Source: Hyphomicrobiales bacterium
Lineage (GTDB): Bacteria > Pseudomonadota > Alphaproteobacteria > Rhizobiales > MH13
DNA: 64,000 nt
Reading direction: 5' to 3'
Assembly (NCBI GenBank): GCA_017642935.1
Contig: JAEPOK010000003.1
Location: forward strand, 124,001-188,000
The translations under genes were made by a program, and so were the position numbers. This document shows, one piece after another, positions 9,632 through 17,919 of the stretch. Under the pieces are notes generated by a model, which made no database searches, had not been told where the DNA came from, and saw nothing but the letters and a program-made list of their open reading frames with translations. Every line of letters starts with the position of its first letter. The first letter of the stretch is position 1.

Positions 9632-9811
9632 ATGACACGCTCAATGAACCCTTCGATGGCCCGCATGTTTCTGACCACCGTTTTCGGCATGACCGTTTTG
9701 GCCGCTTTCGTTCTGGTCGCCACGTTCGACCAGGGCGCGCAAGCCAGCATTGCACCAACGCTTACCGGCGCTGACCTGCTCGCCGAGATCACCGCACCGG
9801 CCGCCAACTGA
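9632..9811 (+). CDS. Small exported or membrane-anchored protein, 59 residues
   Basis: Starts ATG 9632 with GAAGGA nine bases upstream. The product has an N-terminal basic stretch, one hydrophobic helix (MFLTTVFGMTVLAAFVLVA, about residues 12-30) and a short tail, TFDQGAQASIAP. The helix with AQA afterwards could be a cleavable signal peptide, leaving a peptide of about 20 residues, or a membrane anchor. It lies 30 bases ahead of another small exported protein, so the two are probably co-transcribed. I recognise no family. It is below the length most annotation pipelines keep. Confidence 0.6.
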   Translation: MTRSMNPSMARMFLTTVFGMTVLAAFVLVATFDQGAQASIAPTLTGADLLAEITAPAAN

Positions 9812-9841
9812 GCCAATCAGCGTCTTAAAAGGACCAGACCC

Positions 9842-10063
9842 ATGACCCGCCTCACACTGATCGCACTGACCGGCGTTTTTCTGATATCCGGTGTGGCCGC
9901 CGCTCTGGTTGGCGGCGCTGAGGCCCGCGCACCCGCGTCGGCCACACCTTCTATCGACGCTCCGACGCTTGCACCGGCTGAGCGCTGCTCACTTCAGCCG
10001 CAGCGGGTGACGCATCCCGACAATGGCGCATCAATCCTGATTCTGCGCACGCATTGCGAGTGA
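9842..10063 (+). CDS. Small exported protein with two cysteines, 73 residues
   Basis: ATG 9842 follows AAAGGA by about nine bases. Residues 1-28 look like a signal peptide (TRLTLIALTGVFLISGVAA, then GGAEA-RAP). The mature part contains Pro/Ala-rich sequence and two cysteines (ERCSLQPQR and the penultimate RTHCE), which could form one disulphide in the periplasm. The frame stops just before the DUF427 gene. It is the second of a tandem pair with the 59-residue protein at 9632. Both begin with MTR and have good SD sites. The function is unknown. Confidence 0.65.
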   Translation: MTRLTLIALTGVFLISGVAAALVGGAEARAPASATPSIDAPTLAPAERCSLQPQRVTHPDNGASILILRTHCE

Positions 10064-10114
10064 CGCTTGGCCAGTGACACTTGCTCAAGTCGCGATGGAC
10101 CCCACATCTGCGGT

Positions 10115-10624
10115 ATGACCCAAGCCCCCTCGCCCGTTCAGGGCACGACCCGACTGCATCCGATCGAAGACGTTGGCCGATTTCCGCGCCCACCGCTGCT
10201 TGAGCCCGCACCCTATCCGATATTGATCACGCTGGGCGGTCAGAACATTGCGTCCACGCGCAACGCTTATCGCGTGCTCGAGACCTTCCACCCGCCGACC
10301 TATTACATCCCAACAGAGGATGTGGCTGAAGACGTGCTGACGCCCAACGCCCAACGGTCAGTGTGTGAATGGAAAGGGCCGGCGCGCTATTTCAACGTCA
10401 AAGGCGGCGACAAAAACCTGGAGGCGAGCGCCTGGAGTTACCCCAACACGGTCGGTGCCTTCGCCGCGATCAAGGATTATCTAGCCTTTTATTGCCACCC
10501 GATGGACCGCTGTCTGGTCGATGGCATCGAGGCGACGCCACAGCCCGGCAACTTTTATGGCGGCTGGGTGACGCCCTGGATCACCGGCCCAATCAAGGGC
10601 GCGCCAGGCACCACGCATTGGTGA
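10115..10624 (+). CDS. DUF427-family protein
   Basis: The 169-residue product carries the DUF427 core: GGQNIASTRNAYRVLE, PPTYYIPTEDV, CEWKGPARYFNV, ASAWSYPNTVGAFAAIKDYLAFY. The fold is a small beta-barrel-like domain found widely in bacteria, and no activity is established. About 35 residues follow the usual end of the domain (CHPMDRCLVDG to GAPGTTHW), rich in Pro, Gly and Trp. ATG 10115 is chosen as the family start; a TTG at 10067 is an alternative, and no strong SD decides it. It follows the small exported protein genes closely and is perhaps co-transcribed. Confidence 0.85.
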   Translation: MTQAPSPVQGTTRLHPIEDVGRFPRPPLLEPAPYPILITLGGQNIASTRNAYRVLETFHPPTYYIPTEDVAEDVLTPNAQRSVCEWKGPARYFNVKGGDKNLEASAWSYPNTVGAFAAIKDYLAFYCHPMDRCLVDGIEATPQPGNFYGGWVTPWITGPIKGAPGTTHW

Positions 10625-10787
10625 GCAAAAAATCGAAAAAAGTTTAGCGATCGCTGATCCAACGTCGAACAGCCTACGTAATTGTACGTGAAAGTGAGAG
10701 CCGCGCAGGTTCCCCCGAGCTGGCGCTGGCACCCTAGAACGCTTTCGACTTTACCCTTGCGTTCCCCGATACGCATTTTGGGTCATT
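10625..10787 (+). ncRNA. Possible small RNA or structured 3' region
   Basis: This 163-base stretch between the DUF427 stop and a strong plus-strand terminator has no credible reading frame. It contains the palindrome ACGTA-N4-TACGT at 10676-10689 and several short hairpins (GAACGC/GCGTTC at about 10738-10764, GCGT/ACGC at about 10759-10774). The terminator may end the DUF427 mRNA with a long 3' untranslated region, or a separate small RNA starting near 10690. I could not match it to SRP RNA, 6S RNA or tmRNA. Confidence 0.3.
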
Positions 10788-10821
10788 GGCCGTCCTCACC
10801 CCCGGGGACGGCCACTTTTTT
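10788..10821 (+). terminator. Strong plus-strand intrinsic terminator
   Basis: Stem GGCCGTCC (10788-10795) pairs with GGACGGCC (10806-10813) and is followed by six T residues (10816-10821). The reverse strand lacks a T-run, so it does not serve hisG, which ends at 10825 on the other strand. Confidence 0.88.
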
Positions 10822-10824
10822 GCT

Positions 10825-11805
10825 TCAAGAGATTTGCAGAGCCTCATAGACCGGCGCAAAGCCTTCGGCCGATCCGTCGAGCACATAAGTCAGTTCGCCG
10901 ATGGTGATGGTCGTTGCGCCCCGGGCGCGCAGCCAGTCGGTGAGCTCCCATAGCCGCTTCTTTTCAACATGCAGGACCAGCGATCCTTGACCTGCAACGG
11001 CGCCAAAGGGCGCAGTGCAGCCGAACCGATCGGATGCCTCTCGAAAGGTTTTGGTCTGCTCGCCGATGGCGGTGCGCACCTCGTAGATCGAGGCCGCGCG
11101 ATCCTGCGCCGCGATGCGCGACAGGATGGACTTCAGCGCCTCTGCCACTCGACCCGACCAGTCCGCCTGCCTTGATCCGACCAGCGTTGCCTCGCTTTTC
11201 AGGATCACGCCATCAGAGAGGATGCGCAAATGGTTGGCGGTCAGCGTCGCACCGGTGGTTGTGATATCGACGATGAGATCGGCGGCGCCGGAGGCTGGCG
11301 CACCTTCAGTCGCGCCGAGGCTCTCGACGATCCGATAGTCGGCCACGCCATGGGCGCGGAAGAAGTTGCGTGTCAGGCGCACATACTTTGTAGCAAGGCG
11401 CATGCGCCGACCGTGGCGGGCGCGAAAACCGGCGGCCACATCGTCAAGATCGTGCATGGTCTGCACATCAATCCAGCTATCGGGCACCGCCACCACGACA
11501 TCGGCAAAACCAAATCCAAGCGGGGCCACTTCCACCGTGATGGTGTCGGGATCGGCAATCTTCTCGTGCACCAAATCCATGCCCGTGACGCCAAGATGCA
11601 CCGTGCCTGCGGCCAGTTCGCCGGCGATCTCAGAGGCGGACAAAAACGCCACCTCAACGCCATCCAATCCCTTGATCAGACCGCGATAGTTCCGCTCACC
11701 GCTTTTCTTGGTGATCGTCAGACCGGCCCGTTCGAAATAGGCCATGGTCGCCTCCTGCAGGCGGCCTTTGGACGGAATGCCAAGAATGAGGGGCTGATCG
11801 CTCAT
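10825..11805 (-). CDS. hisG: ATP phosphoribosyltransferase catalytic subunit HisG
   Basis: HisG joins ATP and PRPP in the first step of histidine synthesis. The 326-residue product has the catalytic core (LGIPSKGRLQEAT, GVTGMDLVHEK, and the PRPP loop region DLIVDITTTGATLTAN). It then continues for about 90 residues with a segment like the regulatory HisG_C domain (LHVEKKRLWELTDWLRARGA). Short HisG forms that work with HisZ are usually near 210-230 residues, so this is a long-type protein in an operon that also encodes HisZ. ATG 11805 overlaps the hisZ stop as ATGA, and AGGGAG lies upstream, which fixes the start. Confidence 0.95.
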   Translation of the reverse strand: MSDQPLILGIPSKGRLQEATMAYFERAGLTITKKSGERNYRGLIKGLDGVEVAFLSASEIAGELAAGTVHLGVTGMDLVHEKIADPDTITVEVAPLGFGFADVVVAVPDSWIDVQTMHDLDDVAAGFRARHGRRMRLATKYVRLTRNFFRAHGVADYRIVESLGATEGAPASGAADLIVDITTTGATLTANHLRILSDGVILKSEATLVGSRQADWSGRVAEALKSILSRIAAQDRAASIYEVRTAIGEQTKTFREASDRFGCTAPFGAVAGQGSLVLHVEKKRLWELTDWLRARGATTITIGELTYVLDGSAEGFAPVYEALQIS

Positions 11806-12902
11806 TGCTCGTCTCCCTTCGGCAGACGATCCAGCCAAAGCGCGGCGCCAACGGCGGGCACGGTTGTCTCAGCACCAAGTCGTTCCATCAGGCCATCAAA
11901 ACGTCCGCCAGATACCGCAGGCGGTGTGGTTCGATCCTCCGTTCCGCGCATTTCGAACGTAAAGCCCGTGTAGTAGTCGAGGCGCCCGCCGGCCCAACCG
12001 CAGAAGGTCATGGTCGAAACCGGCTGGTTGCGTTCTTCGAAGGCGTCAAGCCGCGCAACGAAGCTATCGATCACCGGATCGAGCGCCAAAGACGCAACGC
12101 TGGCCAGCCGCTTCAAAAGACTGGCCGCCTCGCGCGCCGGCACTTCCAAATGGATTAGCGCTTCCAGGCAGGTCATCGCCGCTTCGCTGATCGGCGCAGC
12201 CGTCTGGCGGGCCGCTTTTTCGATAAAGCGTTCGGCGATCTCCGCCGAGGTGCGCCCACCGACCGGTTGGATGCGAGCAAGGTCCATCATCTCTTCGACC
12301 AGTGCGCGGGCCTCCTGCGGATCGCCGCTTGCAAGGGCGGCCATCATTGCCGGTTGTTCCTCGTTAGACGTGGATGTGACGTCGGCGAGCGCGGCCTCGA
12401 CGCGTGGTTTCGACCCCAGCGCGCGGCGAAGGCGGCGAACGGATCGTGGCGCAAATCCGAGGCCCTCAACGAAGGCCGTGAAGATTGCCGAGTCGCCTAA
12501 GGTAATCGACGGATTGGCCAGCCCGCCGGCGGTGGCGAGCGAGGCCGAAAGCGCCATCACTTCGGCATCGGCCGCCAAAGTGTCCTCGCGGCCAATGCTT
12601 TCGATGCCGGCCTGGATGAACTCGCCTGTTTCGCCGGGACGAAACCGGAACGCCGGGGCAAGATAGCCATAATTGGCGGTGCGCTCAGCAGACCCTGTCT
12701 CCAGGTGATGACGGCAGATCGGAATGGTGAGTTCTGGGCGCAGGCACAGCTCGGTGCCGGCCTGATCCTCGGTGGTGAAAAGGCGCGTGCGGATATCCTC
12801 GCCGACCAGATCGAGAAAGACGTCGGCTGGCTGCAAGATCGGCGTTTCCACTGGCATGTAGCCAGAGGTTTCCAACAGTTCGATGATCTGACGGCGCGAC
12901 AT
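11802..12902 (-). CDS. hisZ: ATP phosphoribosyltransferase regulatory subunit HisZ
   Basis: The 366-residue product is a HisRS paralogue without tRNA charging activity. It has class II synthetase-like motifs: ETPILQPADVFLDL, TELCLRPELTIPICRHH, and the late YYTGFTFEMRG in place of the HisRS histidine-A motif. HisZ normally binds short HisG and gives it activity and histidine feedback. ATG 12902 directly abuts the hisS stop (TAA|ATG), and the end overlaps hisG by four bases, so the three genes are translationally coupled. It is the middle gene of hisS-hisZ-hisG. Confidence 0.95.
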   Translation of the reverse strand: MSRRQIIELLETSGYMPVETPILQPADVFLDLVGEDIRTRLFTTEDQAGTELCLRPELTIPICRHHLETGSAERTANYGYLAPAFRFRPGETGEFIQAGIESIGREDTLAADAEVMALSASLATAGGLANPSITLGDSAIFTAFVEGLGFAPRSVRRLRRALGSKPRVEAALADVTSTSNEEQPAMMAALASGDPQEARALVEEMMDLARIQPVGGRTSAEIAERFIEKAARQTAAPISEAAMTCLEALIHLEVPAREAASLLKRLASVASLALDPVIDSFVARLDAFEERNQPVSTMTFCGWAGGRLDYYTGFTFEMRGTEDRTTPPAVSGGRFDGLMERLGAETTVPAVGAALWLDRLPKGDEQ

Positions 12903-14660
12903 TTATTGATCCGCCTCTTGCTCAGCGAGCCGCTTTTTCACTTCCTCGACAAGCCTATCTTCTGGCACTTCATATTGGCCAGGGCGCGCGGCCTTGTACT
13001 CGGCATTGCTTTCAAACGCTGCGGCCTCGCGCTTGCCTTCGATCATGTCCTTGATCTGCACAACGCCCTGCTCCCGCTCGTTGGAACCCTGGATGATGCA
13101 CAGCGGGGAATTGCGGCGGTCGGCATATTGCAGCTGCTTGCCGAACTGTTTTGGGTTGCCATGAAACATTTCGGCGCGAACGCCAGCCTGTCGAAGTTCC
13201 TGTACCATTTTCTGGTAACCAGCGAGCGCGTCGATATCGCGATCCATCACGCAGACGACGACCGGACCCTGCGGGGTGTCGGCGGAAATCTTGCCGAGGT
13301 TTTTGAGCGCTGTCATCAGGCGTGACACGCCGATGGAAAAGCCTGTCGCCGGTACCGGCTCGCCACGGAACCGAGAGACCAGACCATCATAGCGGCCACC
13401 GCCTCCGACAGAGCCGAACACGACCTCCTCACCCTTTTCGTTGGTCACGGGGAAGAGAAGCTCAGCCTCATAGACCATGCCCGTGTAGTATTCGAGACCG
13501 CGCACCGTGGACTCGGCGATCTGAACGCGATCATCGTACCCGCAAGCGGCCAGCATGGCCGCCAGCTTGCGCAACTCGTCCAAGCCTTCCTGGCCGGTCT
13601 TGGAGTCACCGACCAACTCGGCAAGCTTGTCGACCCGACCTTCATTGGTCAGTTGCAGCTCGTCGGTTTCGGGGTTGTAGGTGAACGGTTTCCGGTCAGG
13701 GTCCTTGATGCCTAGTGCTTCCAAGAGCTCGATCACTTGGTCCGGCGGCAATGAGACCGATGCGGACAGACGCTTCACATCGGGATCATCTTCTTCAAGC
13801 TGCTTGTAGAGGACGACCGGCAGATACTCTTTCAGCCCGTCGATGATTTCCTCAGAACGTTCACGGTTGATACCGACACGACCGATGAAGCTGTCGGCCA
13901 GTTCGTCGAGGCGATACTCTTTCACCAAGCCTGTCAGACGTTCGCGCGCTTCGCTGACCAACCCGGCGCCTTTGGTGAAATCACCGCTCTCATCTTTGCG
14001 GCCCTGGCCAAGCAATTGCTCAACACCGTCGACGCCAATACGATCCAATTTGTCGATGGCACGCAGCACAGAAAGCTTTTGTCCGTCTTCTTCGACGCCG
14101 ACAGCTTCCATCACACCATCGAGCACTTTGCGGTTGTTCACGCGGATGACGTATTGGCCGCGCGGGATACCCAGGGCCTCCATCGTGTCGGCCATCATCA
14201 TGCACATTTCAGCGTCCGCCTGGACGCCTGGCGCGCCGACCGTGTCGGCATCAAACTGCGCGAACTGGCGGAAACGGCCCGGCCCCGGTTTCTCATTGCG
14301 AAAAACATAGCCCGCACGGTAGCTGCGATAGGGCTTGGGCAGAGCGTCGTAGTTTTCGGCGACGTAACGCGCCAATGGAGCGGTCAAGTCGTATCGCAGC
14401 GACATCCACTGCTCGTCATCATCCTGCACCGAGAACACGCCGTCGTTCGGGCGATCGGTGTCGGGCAGAAACTTGCCAAGCGTCTCGGTGTACTCAAACA
14501 TCGGCGTCTCGACGGGATCAAAACCGTAGCGCTCATAGACCTCGCGGATCTTGGCTGTCATCTCGCCAAACGCGCGAATGTCCCCAGCATCCTGGTCGGC
14601 AAAACCGCGCGGCAGGCGTGCCTTTACCTTCTGAGGCTTCTTCTTTTTCTTCTCGGACAT
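12903..14660 (-). CDS. hisS: Histidyl-tRNA synthetase
   Basis: The 585-residue class IIa synthetase charges tRNA-His. Motif 2 is [17 protein letters not shown], and the histidine-binding signature is [11 protein letters not shown]. The anticodon-binding domain follows ([17 protein letters not shown]). The protein is about 80-150 residues longer than the bacterial average because of an insertion between the motif 2 region and the HisA motif (about residues 200-350). The start at 14660 begins [13 protein letters not shown], a Lys-rich head; the open frame further upstream lacks homology. A tRNA-His gene is present at 52196-52272. Motif 2 differs from the common ERPQxGRxRQFHQ form. It is the first gene of the hisS-hisZ-hisG operon. 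Confidence 0.95.
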   Translation of the reverse strand: MSEKKKKKPQKVKARLPRGFADQDAGDIRAFGEMTAKIREVYERYGFDPVETPMFEYTETLGKFLPDTDRPNDGVFSVQDDDEQWMSLRYDLTAPLARYVAENYDALPKPYRSYRAGYVFRNEKPGPGRFRQFAQFDADTVGAPGVQADAEMCMMMADTMEALGIPRGQYVIRVNNRKVLDGVMEAVGVEEDGQKLSVLRAIDKLDRIGVDGVEQLLGQGRKDESGDFTKGAGLVSEARERLTGLVKEYRLDELADSFIGRVGINRERSEEIIDGLKEYLPVVLYKQLEEDDPDVKRLSASVSLPPDQVIELLEALGIKDPDRKPFTYNPETDELQLTNEGRVDKLAELVGDSKTGQEGLDELRKLAAMLAACGYDDRVQIAESTVRGLEYYTGMVYEAELLFPVTNEKGEEVVFGSVGGGGRYDGLVSRFRGEPVPATGFSIGVSRLMTALKNLGKISADTPQGPVVVCVMDRDIDALAGYQKMVQELRQAGVRAEMFHGNPKQFGKQLQYADRRNSPLCIIQGSNEREQGVVQIKDMIEGKREAAAFESNAEYKAARPGQYEVPEDRLVEEVKKRLAEQEADQ

Positions 14661-14792
14661 GAATGGGGCTTTACGCGGGTTTTGAGAGACGCCGCGAGGG
14701 ATAGACGCGTGTGATGTGCGATGCAAGGTGGCACCGCCACCTCGGTAAAGGTGGCACGGTTCCCAGTGTAGGGCTGGCACCGCCTATTGACG

Positions 14793-14829
14793 TGTCATCC
14801 CGGGCGAGCCTGCGAGACCCGGGATCTGC
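14793..14829. repeat. Intergenic palindrome (ATCCCGGG...CCCGGGAT type)
   Basis: Arms ATCCCGGG and CCCGGGAT flank a 12-base centre and start with the phrase GTCATCCCGGG. Such GTCATCCCGG palindromes are scattered through many alphaproteobacterial genomes as short mobile or structural repeats. A second relative lies at 15845-15935. The rest of the gap (14661-14885) also holds a short hairpin AGGTGG-N5-CCACCT near 14727. No gene is evident there. Confidence 0.6.
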
Positions 14830-14885
14830 AACCGCACCGAAACGACTGATCTCGGGCCGCCGTCGGCGTCCAGGATGGCAATCGG

Positions 14886-15530
14886 TTAAGAAGGCACCGT
14901 GAACGCTGCGCGTTCGGCTTCCTGTTCGCCATAACGGAAGCAAGCTTCCTCATGGTCATTAACCAGGCCCATGGCCTGCATGAACGCGTAACAGGTGGTC
15001 GGACCGAAAAAGCTCCAGCCGCGTTTTTTCAAGTCCTTGGACAGCTGCTTGGACGTCGGCGTCTGGGCGAGTGCCATCAGTTCCTCACGCGTGTTGCGCT
15101 TGGGACGTTCCTCAGCCGGAGGGATGTAGCGCCAGAAGAAGGCCGCCAGGGACCCTGCTTCCTCCACCAGTTCCAAGGCGCGCGCGGCATTGTTGATGGT
15201 GGAGCGGATTTTGCCCTGGTGGCGCACAATCCCAGCATCCCCGAGCAGGCGCTCGACATCAGACTCGCCATAGCGGGCGACCTTGGCAAAGTCGAACCCA
15301 TCGAAGGCGACGCGAAAGTTCTCGCGCTTTTTCAGAATCGTCAGCCAGGAAAGACCGGACTGAAACCCTTCAAGACAGATCTTTTCGAAAAGCCGGTGAT
15401 CGTCGGTGACGTGCTTGCCCCACTCCTCATCGTGATAGGACACATAAAGCGGGTCGCCGGACACCCAAAAGCAGCGGTGCGGGGCGTCTGCCTTGTCGGT
15501 CTGGTCAGTCTGATTGGTATGGTCGGTCAT
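14886..15530 (-). CDS. tag: DNA-3-methyladenine glycosylase I
   Basis: The 214-residue product matches Tag: CFWVSGDPLYVSYHDEEWG near the N-terminus (Zn-binding Cys, substrate-pocket Glu/Trp), FEKICLEGFQSGLSWLTIL, NNAARALELVEE, and SKQLSKDLKKRGWSFFGPT with TTCYAFMQAMG near the end. It removes 3-methyladenine from alkylated DNA in base excision repair. The start is ATG 15530; the longer open frame upstream overlaps the DUF2798 gene in another frame and is not homologous. There is no clear Shine-Dalgarno, which may mean coupling with the upstream gene, 68 bases away. Confidence 0.93.
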   Translation of the reverse strand: MTDHTNQTDQTDKADAPHRCFWVSGDPLYVSYHDEEWGKHVTDDHRLFEKICLEGFQSGLSWLTILKKRENFRVAFDGFDFAKVARYGESDVERLLGDAGIVRHQGKIRSTINNAARALELVEEAGSLAAFFWRYIPPAEERPKRNTREELMALAQTPTSKQLSKDLKKRGWSFFGPTTCYAFMQAMGLVNDHEEACFRYGEQEAERAAFTVPS

Positions 15531-15598
15531 GCCAGCGTTGTTGCGCAAATCGCCCGGCCGCGCCACCCGTTTGACGCCCGACTCCTGACCCGATCCTG

Positions 15599-15826
15599 TC
15601 AGTCGGCTTTGACCAGTTTGGCCACGAGCCTGCGGGTGATCGGCGCGACCACCAGGACGGCTGGGAAGGCGACGATCCAAGCATTGATCCAAGCCGCCAT
15701 CCAAAGCGCGACGAAATCCGGCGGCAGGCCGAGCGCACGCCAGGTCGCGATACCCGAAACGAGCAACGACATAAGCCCGGAAAGAATGAAGCCGAAAAGG
15801 ATGGGGGCGAATCGTGGAGGGATCAT
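15599..15826 (-). CDS. DUF2798-family small membrane protein
   Basis: The 75-residue product has two hydrophobic helices (PILFGFILSGLMSLLVSGIA and AAWINAWIVAFPAVLVVAP) followed by a basic tail ITRRLVAKLVKAD, the pattern of DUF2798 inner-membrane proteins. GAAGG lies just before ATG 15826. It reads toward tag on the same strand. A longer frame overlaps it out of phase but lacks any family match. The function of the family is unknown. Confidence 0.75.
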   Translation of the reverse strand: MIPPRFAPILFGFILSGLMSLLVSGIATWRALGLPPDFVALWMAAWINAWIVAFPAVLVVAPITRRLVAKLVKAD

Positions 15827-15844
15827 GGGCCTTCAATGAATGTT

Positions 15845-15935
15845 GTCATACCGGAAGCCTTAGGCTGTCCGGCATCTGCTACCAGCAATGCTATTGCCGA
15901 TCCCGGATAGGCTGCAAGCAGCCTTCGGGGATGAC
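15845..15935. repeat. Intergenic palindromic repeat (GTCATACCGG...GGGGATGAC)
   Basis: The 91-bp element begins GTCATACCGG and ends CGGGGATGAC, with internal inverted pieces, such as GGCTGC/GCAGCC near its right end. It resembles the element at 14793. It occupies most of the gap between the DUF2798 and pirin genes and could fold into a long hairpin. It is probably a dispersed repeat. Confidence 0.55.
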
Positions 15936-15942
15936 ACAAGGT

Positions 15943-16860
15943 CTAAGCCGTCGGCTGCTCTTTGATGAAGTTGCCGGTTTGCAAATCCTGGATCGCCTGC
16001 ATCAGTTCCTCGCGCGTGTTCATGACGATTGGTCCGTGCCAGGCCACCGGCTCTTTCAGCGGTTGGCCGGAGACCAGCAAGAAGCGCATACCCTCCGGGC
16101 CAGAGCGGGCCACGACCTCATTGCCGGTGTCGAAATGTACCAACGTGCGGTCGCCGGATAGATCGCGAATGTTGAGCTCCTCGCCGGCAAACTCCTTTTC
16201 GACCTTCACGCCCGTCGGGCTCGATGCGTCGCGGAACGTGCCTGACCCAGCAAAGATGTAGGCAAAAGTGCGCGCATAGGTTTCGACGGGAAAGCTTTTC
16301 TTGGTGTTCGGCGGCATGGAGATGTCAAGAAACAGGGGATCGGCGGCGATACCATCGACTGGGCCTTTCTTGCCCCAAAAGTCGCCGATGACGATCTTCA
16401 CGCACGTGCCATCATCGTCGATGATTTCTTCAACGTCGGAACCGGCAATGTCCTGATAGCGCGGGGTGGTCATCTTCAAGCTGGAGGGTAGGTTCGCCCA
16501 AAGCTGAAACCCATGCATCTGACCCTTGGCGTTCCCGCGCGGCATCTCCTGATGCATGATGCCGGACCCCGCCGTCATCCACTGCACAGACCCGGCGCCG
16601 AGCGTGCCTTTGTTGCCAAGCGAGTCGCCGTGTTCCACTTCGCCTTCCAGCACATAGGTGATGGTTTCAATGCCGCGGTGCGGGTGCCAAGGGAAGCCCT
16701 TGGCATAGTGCTCGGGCACGTCATTGCGGAAATCATCGAACAACAGGAACGGATCGGAGAGGTCCGTGTCGCCGAAGCCGAAAGCGCGGTGCAAGTGCAC
16801 GCCGGCGCCTTCCATGGTCGGCGTGGCCTTGGATTCCTGAAGAACCGGGCGAAAGCTCAT
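15943..16860 (-). CDS. Pirin family protein
   Basis: The 305-residue protein is a bicupin. The N-terminal cupin has the metal-binding HPHRGIETITYVLEGEVEH motif, followed by GSVQWMTAGSGIMHQEMP. The C-terminal half carries FAYIFAGSGTF and ends with a typical pirin region (VAWHGPIVMNTREELMQAI). Bacterial pirins include quercetinases and regulators of pyruvate dehydrogenase; the role here is not known. GAGGAG eight bases before ATG 16860 fixes the start, although the open frame continues upstream. It has no obvious operon partner. Confidence 0.93.
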   Translation of the reverse strand: MSFRPVLQESKATPTMEGAGVHLHRAFGFGDTDLSDPFLLFDDFRNDVPEHYAKGFPWHPHRGIETITYVLEGEVEHGDSLGNKGTLGAGSVQWMTAGSGIMHQEMPRGNAKGQMHGFQLWANLPSSLKMTTPRYQDIAGSDVEEIIDDDGTCVKIVIGDFWGKKGPVDGIAADPLFLDISMPPNTKKSFPVETYARTFAYIFAGSGTFRDASSPTGVKVEKEFAGEELNIRDLSGDRTLVHFDTGNEVVARSGPEGMRFLLVSGQPLKEPVAWHGPIVMNTREELMQAIQDLQTGNFIKEQPTA

Positions 16861-17013
16861 GGGTTCACTCCTCAAAGCAAGGGGCACCGCGAACGACTTC
16901 CCGCGGTGCGTTGAGGAGCAAGATAGTGCGCTGGCGGCAATTGCCATAGGCAGGTGCCGCACGACGCATTGTTTCATGGCGGTGAACGATAGACGGTCGC
17001 TGCGCGCGCCGAC

Positions 17014-17766
17014 CTAGTCGAACAAAGCGTCAATGTCGTCCTGGCTGGCGACATTGGTGTCCTCGGCCATGGCCGGGCCATTGAGAAGTGCGGCGTCGCC
17101 CTTCGGACCAACGTCCAGCGTTTCGACTTCCTCAAAGCTTTCCATACCGCCCCAGATTTCCATCATGGAATCGATGCGCTCTTCGATGAAGCGCATGGTT
17201 TTGACCACTTTGGTAATCCGCTGACCGGTGATGTCCTGGAAGTTACAAGCCTCGAAGATCGTCATCACCGCCTCGGCGGCGTCATTGGCCATGCCCTGAT
17301 CGTCGCCCGACAGTTTTGCTGACAGGTTGCCAACACGGTCTTCAACGGTTTCAGCGGCTGTCAGGATCGCTTCAGTCGCCTGTTCGGTCCCCTGAACAAC
17401 GGCGTCCAATTCATCGGTCACCTTGCCCAGTTCTTTGCCCTGGAAGCCGGATTGATGGAGCGTGGCGATCTCGGTCTTCGTTTGCTGAATGGCGGCTCGG
17501 ATAGCCGACATTTCGGCTTCCAACCGCTTCACTTCGGCCATTTCGCGATGGAAGGAATCGATCTTCGCCTGATCGAGTTCCTCGCGCGGCTCGATCATCT
17601 CTTTGAGTTCGGCAATGGCATTAAGGATCGCGACCGAGTCGCCGCCAGATAGGCTGGCAGCCGGTGCATCCGGCGCTGATACAGGAGGTCGACCGGAAAC
17701 GCGGCCAACAGTTTGTCCATTCATGGACGCTTCAATTCGAAATGCTTTGCGCTTTGCTTGCGCCAT
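17014..17766 (-). CDS. cheZ: CheZ-family chemotaxis phosphatase with FliM-like tail
   Basis: The 250-residue product has a long coiled-coil (about residues 50-130) and the CheZ active-site motif FQDITGQ at 176-182, with Asp178 and Gln182 placed as the catalytic D143/Q147 pair of E. coli CheZ. The last ten residues, SQDDIDALFD, closely resemble the N-terminal CheY-binding peptide of FliM (SQDEIDALL). This suggests that the protein recruits phospho-CheY through its tail and dephosphorylates it. GAGGG precedes ATG 17766. There are no che or fli genes nearby, so its partners must lie elsewhere. It diverges from the DUF2927 gene. Confidence 0.85.
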   Translation of the reverse strand: MAQAKRKAFRIEASMNGQTVGRVSGRPPVSAPDAPAASLSGGDSVAILNAIAELKEMIEPREELDQAKIDSFHREMAEVKRLEAEMSAIRAAIQQTKTEIATLHQSGFQGKELGKVTDELDAVVQGTEQATEAILTAAETVEDRVGNLSAKLSGDDQGMANDAAEAVMTIFEACNFQDITGQRITKVVKTMRFIEERIDSMMEIWGGMESFEEVETLDVGPKGDAALLNGPAMAEDTNVASQDDIDALFD

Positions 17767-17919
17767 GTGCCCAACCCTCTACGCGGCCTCACCAGGACCG
17801 CAACCTAGGCGAGCGATAGTTAAAAAGATGTTGGCGCCGATGGGCATTTCTACCGATAGGACTGACTTGCCGGAACGTCAGGCACAGGTCATGAAGGATC
17901 ATCGCGATTCGAACCGCAG

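Noticed and set aside
10625-10821. SRP RNA, 6S RNA or tmRNA in this gap
   Set aside because: None of the conserved core sequences or the expected fold was seen. Left as an unassigned structured region.
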